NCBI RefSeq assembly: GCF_001425745.1
Contig: NZ_LMDF01000005.1
Coordinates: 781,424-845,423 of the forward strand
DNA: 64,000 nucleotides
Source: Caulobacter sp. Root343
Lineage (GTDB): Bacteria; Pseudomonadota; Alphaproteobacteria; Caulobacterales; Caulobacteraceae
Direction: 5' to 3'
Made by a program: the position numbers and the translations under genes. Below are positions 1-11,212 of this stretch, one piece after another; the first letter of the stretch is position 1; each line of letters starts with the position of its first letter. The notes below the pieces were generated by a model. That model had not been told where the DNA came from. It ran no database searches and saw only the letters and a program-made list of their open reading frames with translations.

Positions 1-226
1 TCAGCTCCGCGCCCTTGCCCCCCATGGCCCCGATCGCGCCCAGGCCCAGCAGCAGCACCGCCAGCGAGGCGACGATCAGCACGCCGACGATGATCGCCGC
101 GTCCAACAGGAAGGCCCCGGCCCGCTGGCCGGCGTCGCCCAGCTCCAGCCGCAGGTCGACGCCCTCGGGCGTGACGAAGGCGCGGGTCATCCTGGCTTCG
201 AGCGGGACGGTCGCGGCCTTAGCCAT
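1..226 (-). CDS. RDD family membrane protein, N-terminal part (runs off the left edge)
   Basis: Only the first 75 residues are in the window. They read as a short polar leader, then the RDD-type phrase GQRAGAFLLDAAIIVG at about residues 33-48, then a hydrophobic stretch that starts the first membrane segment. RDD proteins are small inner-membrane proteins of mostly unknown role, some linked to ion exchange. The ATG at 226 overlaps the end of the SpoIIM-like gene by 8 bases, so it is the last visible member of the minus-strand MoxR operon, where RDD genes are commonly found. The C-terminal part cannot be judged. Confidence 0.75.
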   Translation of the reverse strand, partial: MAKAATVPLEARMTRAFVTPEGVDLRLELGDAGQRAGAFLLDAAIIVGVLIVASLAVLLLGLGAIGAMGGKGAEL

Positions 227-1226
227 CCTGGCGCGCTCCGCGTCGTCCGTAGAAATAGGCGCCCCACATCACCGCGGTGATCGCCGCCACCGCGTAGCGC
301 GCCGGGGTCAGGGTGATCAGCTGACGGCCGAAGCCCTCCAGCAGCCCGGCCAGGAACAGCATGACCACCACCCCGCCCATGACCGTGGCCGCGTGGCGGC
401 CGGCCTCGGCGATGGCGTCCAGGCGTCGGTCTTCGCCCGGAAAGGCCACGGCCCAGCCGATGCGCAGGCCCGCCGCGCCCGACAGCACCACCGCGAACAG
501 CTCGGTGACCCCGTGGATCAGCAGCCACCCGCCGGCCTCGACGCCGAGGCCCCGGCTGGCGAACAGGGTGAAGAAGGCCCCCAGGGTCGCGCCGTTGTAG
601 AGCACCAGCGCCGCGGTCGGCAGGCACAGGGCGAAGCCCAGCGCGAACGCCAGGATGGCGATCTGGGCGTTGTGGGTGAACAGGAAGGTGGCGAAGACCG
701 ACAGCCCGTCCTTGCCGCCGCTGAACAGGGTGTCGCGCAGGGCCTGGGTCGAGGCGGCCGGGTCGCGCCCGCCTGCCATCGCCTTGGGCATGAAGGCGTA
801 ATACCAGTCGGCCTCGTGGCTCACGAGCCAGGCGGCGATCACGGCCCCGACCATCAGCAGGGCGAAGCTGGCCAGGGTCTCGCGCCACAGCCCCTTGACC
901 GCCTTGGGCCAAGCCTCGCGGAAGAAGGCGGCCAGCTGCCCCCACAGCGTCTCGCGCGCGCCATAGACGAAGAAGTAGGAGCGCGCGCACAGCGTCTCCA
1001 GATAATCGATCAGTCCTCGGTCCAGCGAGGTGGCGCGGGCCACCGACAAGGCGGACAGGGCCGAGCGGTACAGCACCGGCGCGGCCAGGATGTCCTCGTC
1101 CGACAGGTCGGCCATGCCGCCCTTCTCGGCCTTGCCGATCAGCCGTTCCAGCCGCCGCCAGTCGGCCTCGCGCTCCTGACGGAAGCGCTGGCTCTTCAGG
1201 CGGGGGTCCATCTTGACGTCGATCAC
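219..1226 (-). CDS. SpoIIM / DUF95-like integral membrane protein
   Basis: This 335-residue protein has a soluble N-terminal half (RLKSQRFRQEREADWRRLE) followed by about five hydrophobic segments, including the FTHNAQIAILAFALG and YNGATLGAFF phrases typical of the SpoIIM/DUF95 membrane family. The GTG at 1226 is chosen because it overlaps the upstream stop as GTGA; an in-frame ATG at 1211 is the alternative. In non-sporulating bacteria the family accompanies MoxR and DUF58 genes and is thought to act in envelope assembly, but the molecular role is unknown. It overlaps both neighbours, so it is probably translationally coupled. Confidence 0.85.
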   Translation of the reverse strand: MIDVKMDPRLKSQRFRQEREADWRRLERLIGKAEKGGMADLSDEDILAAPVLYRSALSALSVARATSLDRGLIDYLETLCARSYFFVYGARETLWGQLAAFFREAWPKAVKGLWRETLASFALLMVGAVIAAWLVSHEADWYYAFMPKAMAGGRDPAASTQALRDTLFSGGKDGLSVFATFLFTHNAQIAILAFALGFALCLPTAALVLYNGATLGAFFTLFASRGLGVEAGGWLLIHGVTELFAVVLSGAAGLRIGWAVAFPGEDRRLDAIAEAGRHAATVMGGVVVMLFLAGLLEGFGRQLITLTPARYAVAAITAVMWGAYFYGRRGARQDG

Positions 1227-2533
1227 AGCAGGTCCCTCCGCTTGAGGTCGACATAGGCGTTGATCAGGGCGGGACCGATCCGGGCCGCCGGAGCCTCGAC
1301 GATATGGGCGCCCAGCCGGCGCAGGCGGGCCACGACCGTGTCGCGCTCGCGCAGCAGGCCGGCGGCGACCACGGCGCGCGAGACGTCGGCGGGCTCGGCC
1401 GGCGGCGCGGCGGCCATGTCCTCCAGCTCCTCGTCCTGCATGACCACGAACAGCACCAGGTGCCGCTTCAGCAGCCGGGTCGAGGCCTCGATCATCAGCT
1501 CGGCGGCGGTGGGGTCGGTGAAGTCGGTGAACACCACCACCAGCGAGCGTCGTCCCAGCTTGGTCGCCAGGGTGGTCAGGGCCAGGGTGTAGTTGGTCTC
1601 CTCGGCCGAGTAGTCGATCTTGCCCGCCGCGTGCTGCAGCTGCCGGAAGGCGTCGGCCCCGCCGACCACCCCGGTCAGCAGGCGCGGCGCCGAGTCGAAG
1701 GCGAAGAAGCCGGCCCGGTCGCCCGACCTCAGGCAGGCGTAGGCCAGGAGCAGGCCCGCATTGATCGCCCGGTCGATGCGCGGCGCCCCGCCGACCGGCT
1801 CGCACATGGCCCGGCCGCAATCCATGGCCATCACCACGTGGTGGTTGCGCTCGGTGCGGAACTCCTTGGCCAGCAGGTGGCCGTGACGGGCCGACTGCTT
1901 CCAGTCGATGGCCCGGCGGTCCATGCCGGGACGGAACTCGCCCAGCGACTCGAACTCCGAGCCCTCGCCGCGATCGATCTGCGACTTGGCGCCGATCAGG
2001 GCGTCGCGGGCCAGCATCTTCACGGCCTCCTCGCGGACACCGCGCAGGTCGGTTCCGACGGGGGTATCCAGATCGAGGGCGAAGACCTTCTGCTTCCAAG
2101 CCAGGCCCAGCGGCCCGGTCCAGCGGACCCACAGCTGGCCCAGCCGCCCCTCCCCGCGTCGCTCGGGCGTCAGGGCAAAGGCGAAGGCCGCGACGCCGGC
2201 CTCGACCTCGCTCCGGGCGAACGGGGACACGAGTCCCAGGCGCGGATCGGCTTCCAGGGCGGCCTCGGCCCGCGCTGGCGCCCTGCCCGCGAACCGCGCC
2301 GAGAACGCCGCCTGCGCCGTCCGCGCCACCGCCAGGAACGGCCGCTCGGGCGCGTCCAGGGTCAGTTTGCCGCGCGAGCCGCCGGACAGGGCGTCCAGCG
2401 CCAGGGCCAGGGCGACGGCCGCGATCCAGGCCGGACCCGTCAGCCAGCCGGCCGGCGTCAGCACGCCGACCAGCAGCGCCAGCGGCAGGCCGACGGCGGC
2501 GGCGATCACGGCGCGGCGCGTGGGATAGATCAC
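1223..2533 (-). CDS. DUF58 domain protein (VWA-like, MoxR partner)
   Basis: A 436-residue protein with two hydrophobic segments at the N-terminus (about 8-50), a beta-rich middle, and the DUF58 core around residues 195-300. The core shows [20 protein letters not shown] and then a VWA-like segment beginning [14 protein letters not shown]58 proteins are the usual partners of MoxR ATPases and are thought to be remodelled by them at the membrane. The start overlaps the moxR-like stop as ATGA, and the stop overlaps the next start as GTGA. Confidence 0.88.
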   Translation of the reverse strand: MIYPTRRAVIAAAVGLPLALLVGVLTPAGWLTGPAWIAAVALALALDALSGGSRGKLTLDAPERPFLAVARTAQAAFSARFAGRAPARAEAALEADPRLGLVSPFARSEVEAGVAAFAFALTPERRGEGRLGQLWVRWTGPLGLAWKQKVFALDLDTPVGTDLRGVREEAVKMLARDALIGAKSQIDRGEGSEFESLGEFRPGMDRRAIDWKQSARHGHLLAKEFRTERNHHVVMAMDCGRAMCEPVGGAPRIDRAINAGLLLAYACLRSGDRAGFFAFDSAPRLLTGVVGGADAFRQLQHAAGKIDYSAEETNYTLALTTLATKLGRRSLVVVFTDFTDPTAAELMIEASTRLLKRHLVLFVVMQDEELEDMAAAPPAEPADVSRAVVAAGLLRERDTVVARLRRLGAHIVEAPAARIGPALINAYVDLKRRDLL

Positions 2534-3504
2534 CGGGGCGCCGCCACCCGCTCGACCAGGCCCTTCAGCACCAGGTCGACCTTGCGACCCTCGATCTCGG
2601 CGGCGGCCGACAGGACCAGGCGGTGGCGCAGGGCGGGAACGGCCAGGCTCTTGACGTCGTCCGGCACCACATAGTCGCGGCCGTCCAGGGCCGCCGCGGC
2701 GCGGGCGGCGACGGCCAGCATGGCCCCGGCGCGCGGCGAGGCGCCGGTCTCGATGTCGGTGGACTCGCGCGTGGCCCGAACCAGGTCGACGATGTAGCCG
2801 ACCACCTCGTCGGTCAGTCGCACCTGGGCCACCGTCTCGACGGCCGCGTCGATCGCCGCCCGCTCCAGCACGGCCCCGACGCCGAAGGCCGCCGGATCCA
2901 TCTGGCCGCTGCGCGCGCCGTGGGCGACGATGATCGCCCGCTCCTGTTCCGGGGTCGGATAGTCCAGCACGTGCTTGAACAGGAAGCGGTCCAGCTGGGC
3001 CTCGGGCAACGGATAGGTGCCCTGTTGCTCGATCGGGTTCTGGGTCGCCACCACGGTGAAGCGCGGGCTCAGCGGGTGGGAGATCCCGTCGATGGTGACG
3101 TGGCGCTCTTGCATGGCTTCCAGCAGAGCGGCCTGGGTCTTGGGCGGAGTGCGGTTGATCTCGTCGGCCAGCAGCAGCTCGCAGAACACCGGCCCGCGCG
3201 TCAGGGTGAAGATCGAAGTCTGGAAGTTGAACAGGTTGGCCCCGATCACGTCGCCCGGCATCAGGTCCGGCGTGAACTGGATGCGGCCGTAATCCAACGC
3301 AACGCTACGCGCGAAGCTCTGGGCAAGGAGCGTCTTGGCGGTGCCGGGCGGGCCTTCCAGCAGCACGTGGCCGCCGGCGAACAGCGCCACCAGCAACAGG
3401 TTCACCGCCTCGTCCTGGCCCACCACGGCCTTGCCGATCTCGGCGCGGATCCTGGCGGCCAGCGCCCCGACTGCGGCGACGTCCACGACTTTACTGGCGT
3501 CCAC
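2530..3504 (-). CDS. MoxR family AAA+ ATPase
   Basis: A 324-residue AAA+ ATPase of normal MoxR length. Walker A is GPPGTAKT at residues 51-58. Walker B is LLLADEINR with the Asp-Glu pair at 114-115. The sensor-1 region is [20 protein letters not shown], and the C-terminal lid is a helical AAA_lid_2 type. MoxR ATPases act as chaperone-like machines on VWA-containing partners, here most likely the DUF58 protein encoded next. The gene overlaps DUF4350 upstream by 14 bases and DUF58 downstream by 4, placing it in the middle of a six-gene coupled operon. Confidence 0.95.
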   Translation of the reverse strand: MDASKVVDVAAVGALAARIRAEIGKAVVGQDEAVNLLLVALFAGGHVLLEGPPGTAKTLLAQSFARSVALDYGRIQFTPDLMPGDVIGANLFNFQTSIFTLTRGPVFCELLLADEINRTPPKTQAALLEAMQERHVTIDGISHPLSPRFTVVATQNPIEQQGTYPLPEAQLDRFLFKHVLDYPTPEQERAIIVAHGARSGQMDPAAFGVGAVLERAAIDAAVETVAQVRLTDEVVGYIVDLVRATRESTDIETGASPRAGAMLAVAARAAAALDGRDYVVPDDVKSLAVPALRHRLVLSAAAEIEGRKVDLVLKGLVERVAAPR

Positions 3505-4705
3505 GGATCAGCTCCTGTTTCCAAGCATGAAGGTCGCGCGCCACCCGCATCAGGTCGGACGCGGTCGCGGCCTGGGCGCGGTCGGCGAGCGCCGAATAGG
3601 TATGGGCCGCGCCGACGGTCGTGCTGGCGCGGTCGAGGAAGTCGGCGAGGGCCTGGCCCTCTAGCCCGCGCGGCGCGCCGATCGCCCGCGCCGTCGAGGC
3701 CTGGACCAGGCGGGCGTAGAGCGGGGCCATCCGGTGCTCGCGCCCGGCCAGGCGGATCAGGCCGGCGGTGTTGTCGGCCAGGGCGGTCTTGCCGAGGGCC
3801 ACGGCGCGCCGCGCGGGCCGCGCCGGACCGAAACGCACCGCCGCCTGCGCGCCCGCCAGCAGGGCCAGGGCGACCAGCACCAGGGTCGCGCCCAGCAGCG
3901 GCGGCTCCAGCGCCAGGCGGATCAGACTGCGCGAACGGGTGAAGCCGTGCTGGGTCAGGTCGAAGATCACCGGCGTATCCGGGGCGCGGATCAGGTCCAG
4001 CAAGGCCACGGCGGTCCGCGCCCCGTCCGCCGTCTTCAGGGCCGGGGTGTTCAGCAGGTCGGGGTCGGCCAGGACATAGATCCAGGGCTCCTCGCGCATC
4101 ACCAGCACCGGCGCGCCGGTCTCGTCGACGACCACCGGCGTCCAGCCGGGGCCGGACAGAGTGCGCAAGCCTTTCACGCGGACCGGACGCCCGATTGGCT
4201 GGCCGCCCGGCCGCGACAGCCGCACGACCCGCTCACCCGGCGCGACCTTGAGCACCAAGCCCTTGCGCATCGGCTCGGGTAAGACGGTCGTGCTCAGTTC
4301 GGTCGGCAGGCCGTCGATGGTTCGGACCCAGCCGCGATGGCGCGGATCGGGCGCGGCCTGCCACTTGGGCAGCACGACCAGCAGCGGGCCGTAGGGTCCG
4401 ACGCGCTTCAAGCTTTCCGGCGACATGCCCGGCGCGGGGGTGAACACCAAAAGCCCGCCCTCGGCGCTGGCCGGCAGCGGACCTCGGCTGGTCAGCACCG
4501 GCTCGCCGGCCAGGCCCAGCAGGCGCACCAGGGCCGCATAGCCCACGGAAGAGCGCGACAAGGCGTGCGGGCCGCCGTCGTCGCCCTTCTTCAGCTCGGG
4601 CGCATAGGCCGACAGCACGCCCAGCCCGGCGACGCTGATCACCCCGACCAGGGCCAGGACGATCATGGTCATGGGCGAGAAGCCGCCCTCCGACTTGCCG
4701 CTCAT
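3491..4705 (-). CDS. DUF4350 domain-containing membrane protein
   Basis: The reading frame opens far upstream, but the ATG at 4705 is chosen because it overlaps the preceding stop as ATGA and is followed at once by a membrane segment ([20 protein letters not shown]). The 404-residue product then has a soluble DUF4350-type domain with a segment like [21 protein letters not shown], a second membrane segment near residues 285-305 ([16 protein letters not shown]), and a helical C-terminus. The domain is related to glutamine-amidotransferase-like folds and is regularly found beside MoxR and DUF4129 genes. The biochemical role is unknown. Confidence 0.82.
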   Translation of the reverse strand: MSGKSEGGFSPMTMIVLALVGVISVAGLGVLSAYAPELKKGDDGGPHALSRSSVGYAALVRLLGLAGEPVLTSRGPLPASAEGGLLVFTPAPGMSPESLKRVGPYGPLLVVLPKWQAAPDPRHRGWVRTIDGLPTELSTTVLPEPMRKGLVLKVAPGERVVRLSRPGGQPIGRPVRVKGLRTLSGPGWTPVVVDETGAPVLVMREEPWIYVLADPDLLNTPALKTADGARTAVALLDLIRAPDTPVIFDLTQHGFTRSRSLIRLALEPPLLGATLVLVALALLAGAQAAVRFGPARPARRAVALGKTALADNTAGLIRLAGREHRMAPLYARLVQASTARAIGAPRGLEGQALADFLDRASTTVGAAHTYSALADRAQAATASDLMRVARDLHAWKQELIRGRQ

Positions 4706-5328
4706 CGGCTCCACCCTTCCGGCAGGGCGAAAGCCTCGTAGGCCGCGCGGCAGGCGGCGAAGTCGTCGTTGTCGACCGGCCGGCCACCGAACAGGCCGCG
4801 CTCGACGACCCGGGCGATGCTGGCGAAGCCCGGCCTGGCGGCCTCGGGCAAGGCCGGCAGCACCGCGATCTCCCGCGCGGTCAACGATACACGCAGGGCC
4901 TTGGGCCGATGCTTCTGGATGTCCTCGACGCTGCGCAGCAGCAGCAGGTGCGCCGCCTCCAGGAACCGTCCTTCCCCGGCCAGCCGATCGGCGGCGGCCA
5001 GCAGGTCGCGGGCCTCGCCGGCGTCGGGACGCCACGGCGGGTCGGCGCTAAGGCGCGGGCCGTCGGGCCGGGCCGCCGGTTTGCGCAGCCGCAGGATCTC
5101 GCGGGCGATGGCGTAGAGGATCAGCAGGGCCAGGGCCGCCAGTCCGACCCAGAAGACATATTTCAGATAGGGGGCGACCGCCTGCAGCGCCTTGCCTACC
5201 CACACCAGCCAGTCGGGGATCTTGGGCGGGGCCAGCATCGAGCGGTCGAACTGGAAGCCGCCGTCGTGCGCCAGGCGCCGCTGCGCCTGATCGACCGCGC
5301 CGCCGGACGCTTTGTCTAAAACCCTCAC
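4702..5328 (-). CDS. DUF4129 domain-containing membrane protein, first gene of the MoxR operon
   Basis: A 208-residue protein with one membrane segment at about 57-77 (YVFWVGLAALALLILYA) and a cytoplasmic C-terminal domain matching DUF4129. The signature is the LTAREIAVLP phrase, followed by ERGLFGGRPVDNDDFAACRAAYEAF. It is the promoter-proximal gene of the leftward operon. About 90 bases separate it from the end of the oxyR-like gene. An internal ATG at MLAPPKIPDW is a possible alternative start. It is a partner of MoxR, DUF58 and DUF4350 by context. Confidence 0.8.
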   Translation of the reverse strand: MRVLDKASGGAVDQAQRRLAHDGGFQFDRSMLAPPKIPDWLVWVGKALQAVAPYLKYVFWVGLAALALLILYAIAREILRLRKPAARPDGPRLSADPPWRPDAGEARDLLAAADRLAGEGRFLEAAHLLLLRSVEDIQKHRPKALRVSLTAREIAVLPALPEAARPGFASIARVVERGLFGGRPVDNDDFAACRAAYEAFALPEGWSR

Positions 5329-5415
5329 GCCCCGAACCCGACCGCCTCGCCCCGCGCCACGAAGCGCATCATCGACTCAACCTTACGGCGCGGCAACGGA
5401 ATTCGAGCGACAAGC

Positions 5416-6330
5416 CTAGACCGTTCCCGCCGCCGCCCCCTCGGCGAAGCCGCGCAGGCGCCCGGCGATCACCGCGCCCACGGCTTCCACGACGGGCGCG
5501 CGCGGGAAGTGGGCCCGCCAGGCGATGCGCACCGTCCGCCCCGCGCGGGCGGCCAGCGGCCGCAGCACGATGCCGGCGTCCTGGGCCGCGCCGGCCGCCA
5601 GGCCGGGGATCAGGGTCGTGCCATAGCCGGCCGCCACCATGTTCAGCAGGGTCGGCAGGCTGGCGGCCCGCAAGGCGCCGCTGGCCGCCGCCTCGGCGCC
5701 GCAGGACTCGATGGCGTCGATGGTCTGGTCGCGCAGGCAATGGCCGTCCGACAGCACCAGGATGTCCGGGGCCAGGTCCGCCTCGGCGATCACCGCGCGT
5801 CCGGCCAGCGGATGGTCGGGCGGCAGGGCCGCCAGGAACGGCTCGGCGAACAGGGGCCGGCTGACCAGGTCGGGTCCCGGCGCCTCGGTGGCCAGCAGGG
5901 CCGCGTCCAGGTCGTGGGCGCGTAGCCGCTCCAACAGGGCGACCGTCTGGTCCTCCCACGGCTCCAGCTCCAGGGCCGGCAAGGCCTCACGCAACGGCGC
6001 GAAGATCAGCGGCAGCAGATAGGGCGCCAGGGTCGGGATGATGCCCAGCCGGAAGCGTCCGGCCAGCGGATCGCGCATGGCGCGGGCCGTCGACAGCAGG
6101 GCCTCGGTCGAAGCCACCGCCGCGCGGGCGTGGTCGATCAGCTGCAGGCAGGCGCTGGTCGGGGCCGCCGTCTTGCTGCCGCGTTCGAACAGCGCCACGC
6201 CCATCAGGTCCTCCAGCTTGCGGATCTGCACCGACAGGGTCGGTTGGCTGACGCCGCAGGCCTTGGCCGCCCGGCCGAAGTGCTCGTGCTCGGCCAGGGC
6301 CAGCAGGTAGCGGAGGTCTCGCAGGTTCAT
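5416..6330 (-). CDS. oxyR: OxyR-like LysR-family peroxide-responsive regulator
   Basis: A 304-residue LysR regulator. The winged helix-turn-helix is at the N-terminus (FGRAAKACGVSQPTLSVQIRKLE). The sensor domain carries the OxyR hallmark SDGHCLRDQ with the peroxidatic cysteine at 198, and NMVAAGYGTTLIPGLA, also typical of OxyR. The second OxyR cysteine normally lies nine residues after the first; here that position is Ile, and the next cysteine is at 210, twelve residues on. Divergent orientation from katG, and a good OxyR half-operator over its own start codon, support the assignment as peroxide sensor and autoregulator. Confidence 0.9.
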   Translation of the reverse strand: MNLRDLRYLLALAEHEHFGRAAKACGVSQPTLSVQIRKLEDLMGVALFERGSKTAAPTSACLQLIDHARAAVASTEALLSTARAMRDPLAGRFRLGIIPTLAPYLLPLIFAPLREALPALELEPWEDQTVALLERLRAHDLDAALLATEAPGPDLVSRPLFAEPFLAALPPDHPLAGRAVIAEADLAPDILVLSDGHCLRDQTIDAIESCGAEAAASGALRAASLPTLLNMVAAGYGTTLIPGLAAGAAQDAGIVLRPLAARAGRTVRIAWRAHFPRAPVVEAVGAVIAGRLRGFAEGAAAGTV

Positions 6331-6343
6331 AGGCTTAGCCTAT
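6329..6343. promoter_or_regulatory. Probable OxyR operator overlapping the oxyR start codon
   Basis: The sequence ATAGGCTTAGCCTAT is a perfect 7-1-7 palindrome and fits the ATAG-N7-CTAT OxyR half-operator exactly. It overlaps the complement of the oxyR start codon (6328-6330). A degenerate second unit (ATTA-N7-CGAC) follows after seven bases at 6351-6365, the spacing expected for a tetramer site. It sits between oxyR and katG, so it could serve autorepression and katG activation. The site is read directly; its function is inferred. Confidence 0.65.
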
Positions 6344-6355
6344 CACGACCATTAA

Positions 6356-8725
<2,370 letters not shown>

Positions 8726-8747
8726 TCCGTCCAGCTTGATCGGCAAG

Positions 8748-8773
8748 GGGCGCGGCCGAGGTCGGTCGCGCCC
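8748..8773 (+). terminator. Hairpin after katG, possible terminator
   Basis: A ten-base-pair stem (GGGCGCGGCC with GGTCGCGCCC, one wobble pair) around a six-base loop, 22 bases past the katG stop. No T-run follows, so it may be a factor-dependent or partial terminator rather than a classic intrinsic one. Confidence 0.45.
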
Positions 8774-8833
8774 GTCTCGAACTGGGCAGGGCGCGGCGAC
8801 ACACGACCGCGCCCGTTCCGCTGGGAGGACCGG

Positions 8834-9268
8834 ATGCCACACACCGTGGACGCCGTGTTTCAGGAAGAGCTACGCCGCGCCGGCCTGTCCGGCCGGGGCG
8901 TGCTGCCGCATCTGCTGGCCCTGCTGAGGGCCTCGCCCGAGACGCATCTGTCGTTGTCGGACATCGCCGGGCTGAGCGCGGAAGCCGGCCTGGCGATCAC
9001 GGCCGACGACCTGGCCCGGCGGCTCGAGGCCCTGGCTGATCACGGCCTGATCAGTCGGCTGCCGACCACGACCACCGAGATCGTCTTCGACACCGTGCCC
9101 GAGCCGCACTCGCACATCCTCTACGAGGACTCCGCGCAGATCGTCGACCTGCACGTCTCGGCCGAAACCCTGCTGCTGATGGTCCGCGACGCCCTGGCTC
9201 AGCATCCGGAAGGCGTGGACGTCATCATGCGCTTTCGGCGACCAGGATCGCCGCCTTACGACTCCTGA
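8834..9268 (+). CDS. Fur-superfamily regulator lacking the metal-binding cysteines
   Basis: A 144-residue protein with the Fur layout. The N-terminal winged helix reads [18 protein letters not shown] ... [26 protein letters not shown] short beta/alpha dimer domain opens with [20 protein letters not shown], which aligns with the HHDHLICxxCG block of Fur. Both cysteines of that block are replaced (Tyr/Glu-Asp-Ser), and the C-terminal CxxC is absent, so metal or ligand sensing must differ, as in Irr- or PerR-like members. It follows katG by about 108 bases on the same strand, so a role in peroxide or iron control is plausible. A purine-rich GGGAGGA ribosome site precedes the ATG. Confidence 0.7.
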   Translation: MPHTVDAVFQEELRRAGLSGRGVLPHLLALLRASPETHLSLSDIAGLSAEAGLAITADDLARRLEALADHGLISRLPTTTTEIVFDTVPEPHSHILYEDSAQIVDLHVSAETLLLMVRDALAQHPEGVDVIMRFRRPGSPPYDS

Positions 9269-9459
9269 AGGGGCGCTTGGCGTGACGCGCCACGCCGCCG
9301 AGCCGCTTCCACCAAGGTCCGGTCGCGGTCGTCGGCGGTGCGCCCGCCCGCCGCCAGCAGCCGGACGCCCAGGACCAGGCCCAGCGAGCCGGCGACGATC
9401 CGCGGGGCCGCATCGGCCAGCGAACCGTCGACCAGGCCGGACAGGGCGGTTTCAAACAT
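9256..9459 (-). CDS. Small hydrophobic protein of unknown function
   Basis: A 67-residue reading frame starting ATG at 9459, 14 bases after the end of the 430-residue gene. The middle (PRIVAGSLGLVLGVRLLAAGG) could form one membrane helix or amphipathic helix, and the end is basic and charged. It overlaps the 3' end of the Fur-like gene by 13 bases, tail to tail. No strong ribosome site is visible. I do not recognise a family, and it may be a chance frame. It is listed because it continues the operon. Confidence 0.35.
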   Translation of the reverse strand: MFETALSGLVDGSLADAAPRIVAGSLGLVLGVRLLAAGGRTADDRDRTLVEAARRRGASRQAPLQES

Positions 9460-9473
9460 CGCGGCCGCCGCGC

Positions 9474-10766
9474 TCAGATCGCCAGGTCGGCGGAGGCGTT
9501 GCGCGCCTCGGCCGCCAGCCGCCGCCAGCAGTCCAGGACGTCCACCACCGAGCTGTTGGCGGCGAATGGCTGGCCGTGTTCGGCGCAGGCCATCATCTGG
9601 GCGGCGCCGGCGCGCAGGTCGTCGGCGATCGCGGTCCAGTCGTCCCCCAGCCGCGCCAGCCCGCCGACTTCCAGGCCCGGCGCGGCCGCCGGGGCGATGA
9701 CGTCGTGGAAGATCAGCTCCTGGCGCGAGCGCAGCGGCGGCTCGAATGCCCAGCGCTGGGTCGCCCCGCCGCGCTTCAGGGTGGTGAAGATCGGCGCGCC
9801 GTGTCGCCAGCCGCCGTCGCCCGGGCACTCCAGGGCTAGGGTCTGATAGCTGACGTTCTGCAGGTAGAGGTCGGACGACACCGACACGAAGAACCGGGCG
9901 GCGTCCGCCGGAGCCTCGTCCCGGCGCGCCACGCGGGGCCTCGGCCCCCGGTCGGCGAAGGTGAACGGCGGCGGCCGGCGGGTCATCGGAATGAGGTCTT
10001 CATCCTGATCGACGACCAGGACGAGATCGGGGTCGTCGGCGCTGATCAGCACATAGGCGTCGCCGCTGGGTTCGAGGATCCAGGACTGGCGCTTGTCGAA
10101 CGTGGCCATGTCGCTGGCGCAGGCCCAGCCGTCGTCATCATGGCTGAGGCACATGCCCGGGACGTGGGGCAGAACGATCCGCACCGGCGGGTTGCGCTCG
10201 CGCCGGGCGAAGGCCTTGCCCAGGCGTTCGGCGGCCTGGGCCAGCGGCGTCATGGCGCCGCTCAGCGCGCCGGCGCGGCGGGCACGCTCCTCGGCGGCGC
10301 GGCACAGGGTTTCCAGGATCGCCTGGCAGGCCTTGGCCTCCTCCAGAGACGGCGGTCGGCTCTTCAGCGGGCCCAGCATGGCGGCCAGACGACGATAGAG
10401 CTCCGGCGCAACGTCCTTGGCGTAGCTGACGATGTCTTCCGCCAGGGTCCTGGCGTCGTCGCGCACGGCTGTGTCCCACGTCTCGGCGGCGGTCGCGAAC
10501 GCGACCCAGGCCTCCAGCAACGTCTGGTCCGAGAACCAGGTGACCCGGGCGATGTCGGCGGCCGGCGCGGCGCGGCGGCGCCCCTCGGCGACCATCAGGC
10601 ACAGGCGCCGCCAGGCCCCGGTCTCCAGCGCCGGCAGCGTTTCGCGCGCCGCCGTCGCCGGCTCGGTCAGGGCCCCGCCGCCGGCCACGCTCCGGGCCTG
10701 GGCGGGACTGGAAGGTCGATCGGCGAAGAGCCTCAGACTACGCACCGGTTCGTCCGAAACGACCAT
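9474..10766 (-). CDS. Unrecognised 430-residue protein, possible beta-trefoil-like C-terminal half
   Basis: The N-terminal 200 residues are predicted mostly helical (WFSDQTLLEAWVAFATAAE; RRLAAMLGPLKSRPP). The C-terminal half is beta-rich, with two similar blocks containing QSW or QRW phrases (DKRQSWILEPSGDAYVLISA; GATQRWAFEPPL), reminiscent of carbohydrate-binding beta-trefoils. No signal peptide or catalytic motif is seen. The ATG at 10766 has GGGG seven bases upstream; a TTG at 10769 and a GTG at 10745 are alternatives. It overlaps the 73-residue gene by 29 bases and lies just downstream of the TIR/cyclase operon. Function unknown. Confidence 0.65.
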   Translation of the reverse strand: MVVSDEPVRSLRLFADRPSSPAQARSVAGGGALTEPATAARETLPALETGAWRRLCLMVAEGRRRAAPAADIARVTWFSDQTLLEAWVAFATAAETWDTAVRDDARTLAEDIVSYAKDVAPELYRRLAAMLGPLKSRPPSLEEAKACQAILETLCRAAEERARRAGALSGAMTPLAQAAERLGKAFARRERNPPVRIVLPHVPGMCLSHDDDGWACASDMATFDKRQSWILEPSGDAYVLISADDPDLVLVVDQDEDLIPMTRRPPPFTFADRGPRPRVARRDEAPADAARFFVSVSSDLYLQNVSYQTLALECPGDGGWRHGAPIFTTLKRGGATQRWAFEPPLRSRQELIFHDVIAPAAAPGLEVGGLARLGDDWTAIADDLRAGAAQMMACAEHGQPFAANSSVVDVLDCWRRLAAEARNASADLAI

Positions 10767-10959
10767 CAAGGATCCCCGTGGTGGCGTAGTGCAGGACCCC
10801 CTCGATCAGGTTGGGAACTTCGGCCTCCGACAAGCCCTGCTCGCGCGCCCAGACCTTCAGGACGTGGCGAAGCAGGCGCGCGGCCGCGTCGTCGACGGGC
10901 GGGACGGCGTTGAGGATGGCGTTCGAGGCGTTGGCGGTTTGGTCTTGGTCGAGAAGCAT
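10738..10959 (-). CDS. Small 73-residue protein of unknown function
   Basis: The start is the ATG at 10959, which has an AGGAG ribosome site at good spacing; the frame itself is open further upstream. The product is acidic in its first half (MLLDQDQTANASNAILNAVP) and helical thereafter (AAARLLRHVLKVWAREQGL, NLIEGVLHYATTG), without cysteines or a signal. The stop lies inside the following 430-residue gene, so the two are probably coupled. It is preceded by a structured leader with a strong hairpin. I do not recognise the family. Confidence 0.6.
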   Translation of the reverse strand: MLLDQDQTANASNAILNAVPPVDDAAARLLRHVLKVWAREQGLSEAEVPNLIEGVLHYATTGILDGRFGRTGA

Positions 10960-11028
10960 GGCGTGGCTCCTGATGAAGCAATCGGTCACGCGCGCGGCGC
11001 GACCTGGAAAAGGCAGGGTCGAAAAGGC

Positions 11029-11057
11029 GGGACCCGACCGGCGGGTGGTCGGGTCCC
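11029..11057 (-). terminator. Strong hairpin with T-run: operon terminator or attenuator
   Basis: A perfect 11-bp inverted repeat (GGGACCCGACC with GGTCGGGTCCC) around a seven-base loop. On the minus strand the stem is followed by GCCTTTTCG, the form of an intrinsic terminator. It lies 70 bases ahead of the 73-residue gene, so it could end transcripts from the TIR/cyclase operon or attenuate a transcript starting in the spacer. Confidence 0.65.
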
Positions 11058-11212
11058 TCAGTCGGTTCACGCGGCCGGCGGCGAGCGCGGACAAAAGGCG
11101 GTGTCGGTCAAGCAAGCCTCCCAGTGATGAGGGACTACAGAGACGTTCAGCCGCCCGGACCTTGCTCGTCGCGGTCGACAGCTAGACCATGGGGAAAAAT
11201 GACCGTTTTCGA

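Noticed and set aside
10960..11115. N-terminal extension of the 73-residue gene to 125 residues
   Set aside because: The extension passes through the 11-bp hairpin and has no ribosome site, while ATG 10959 has a good one.
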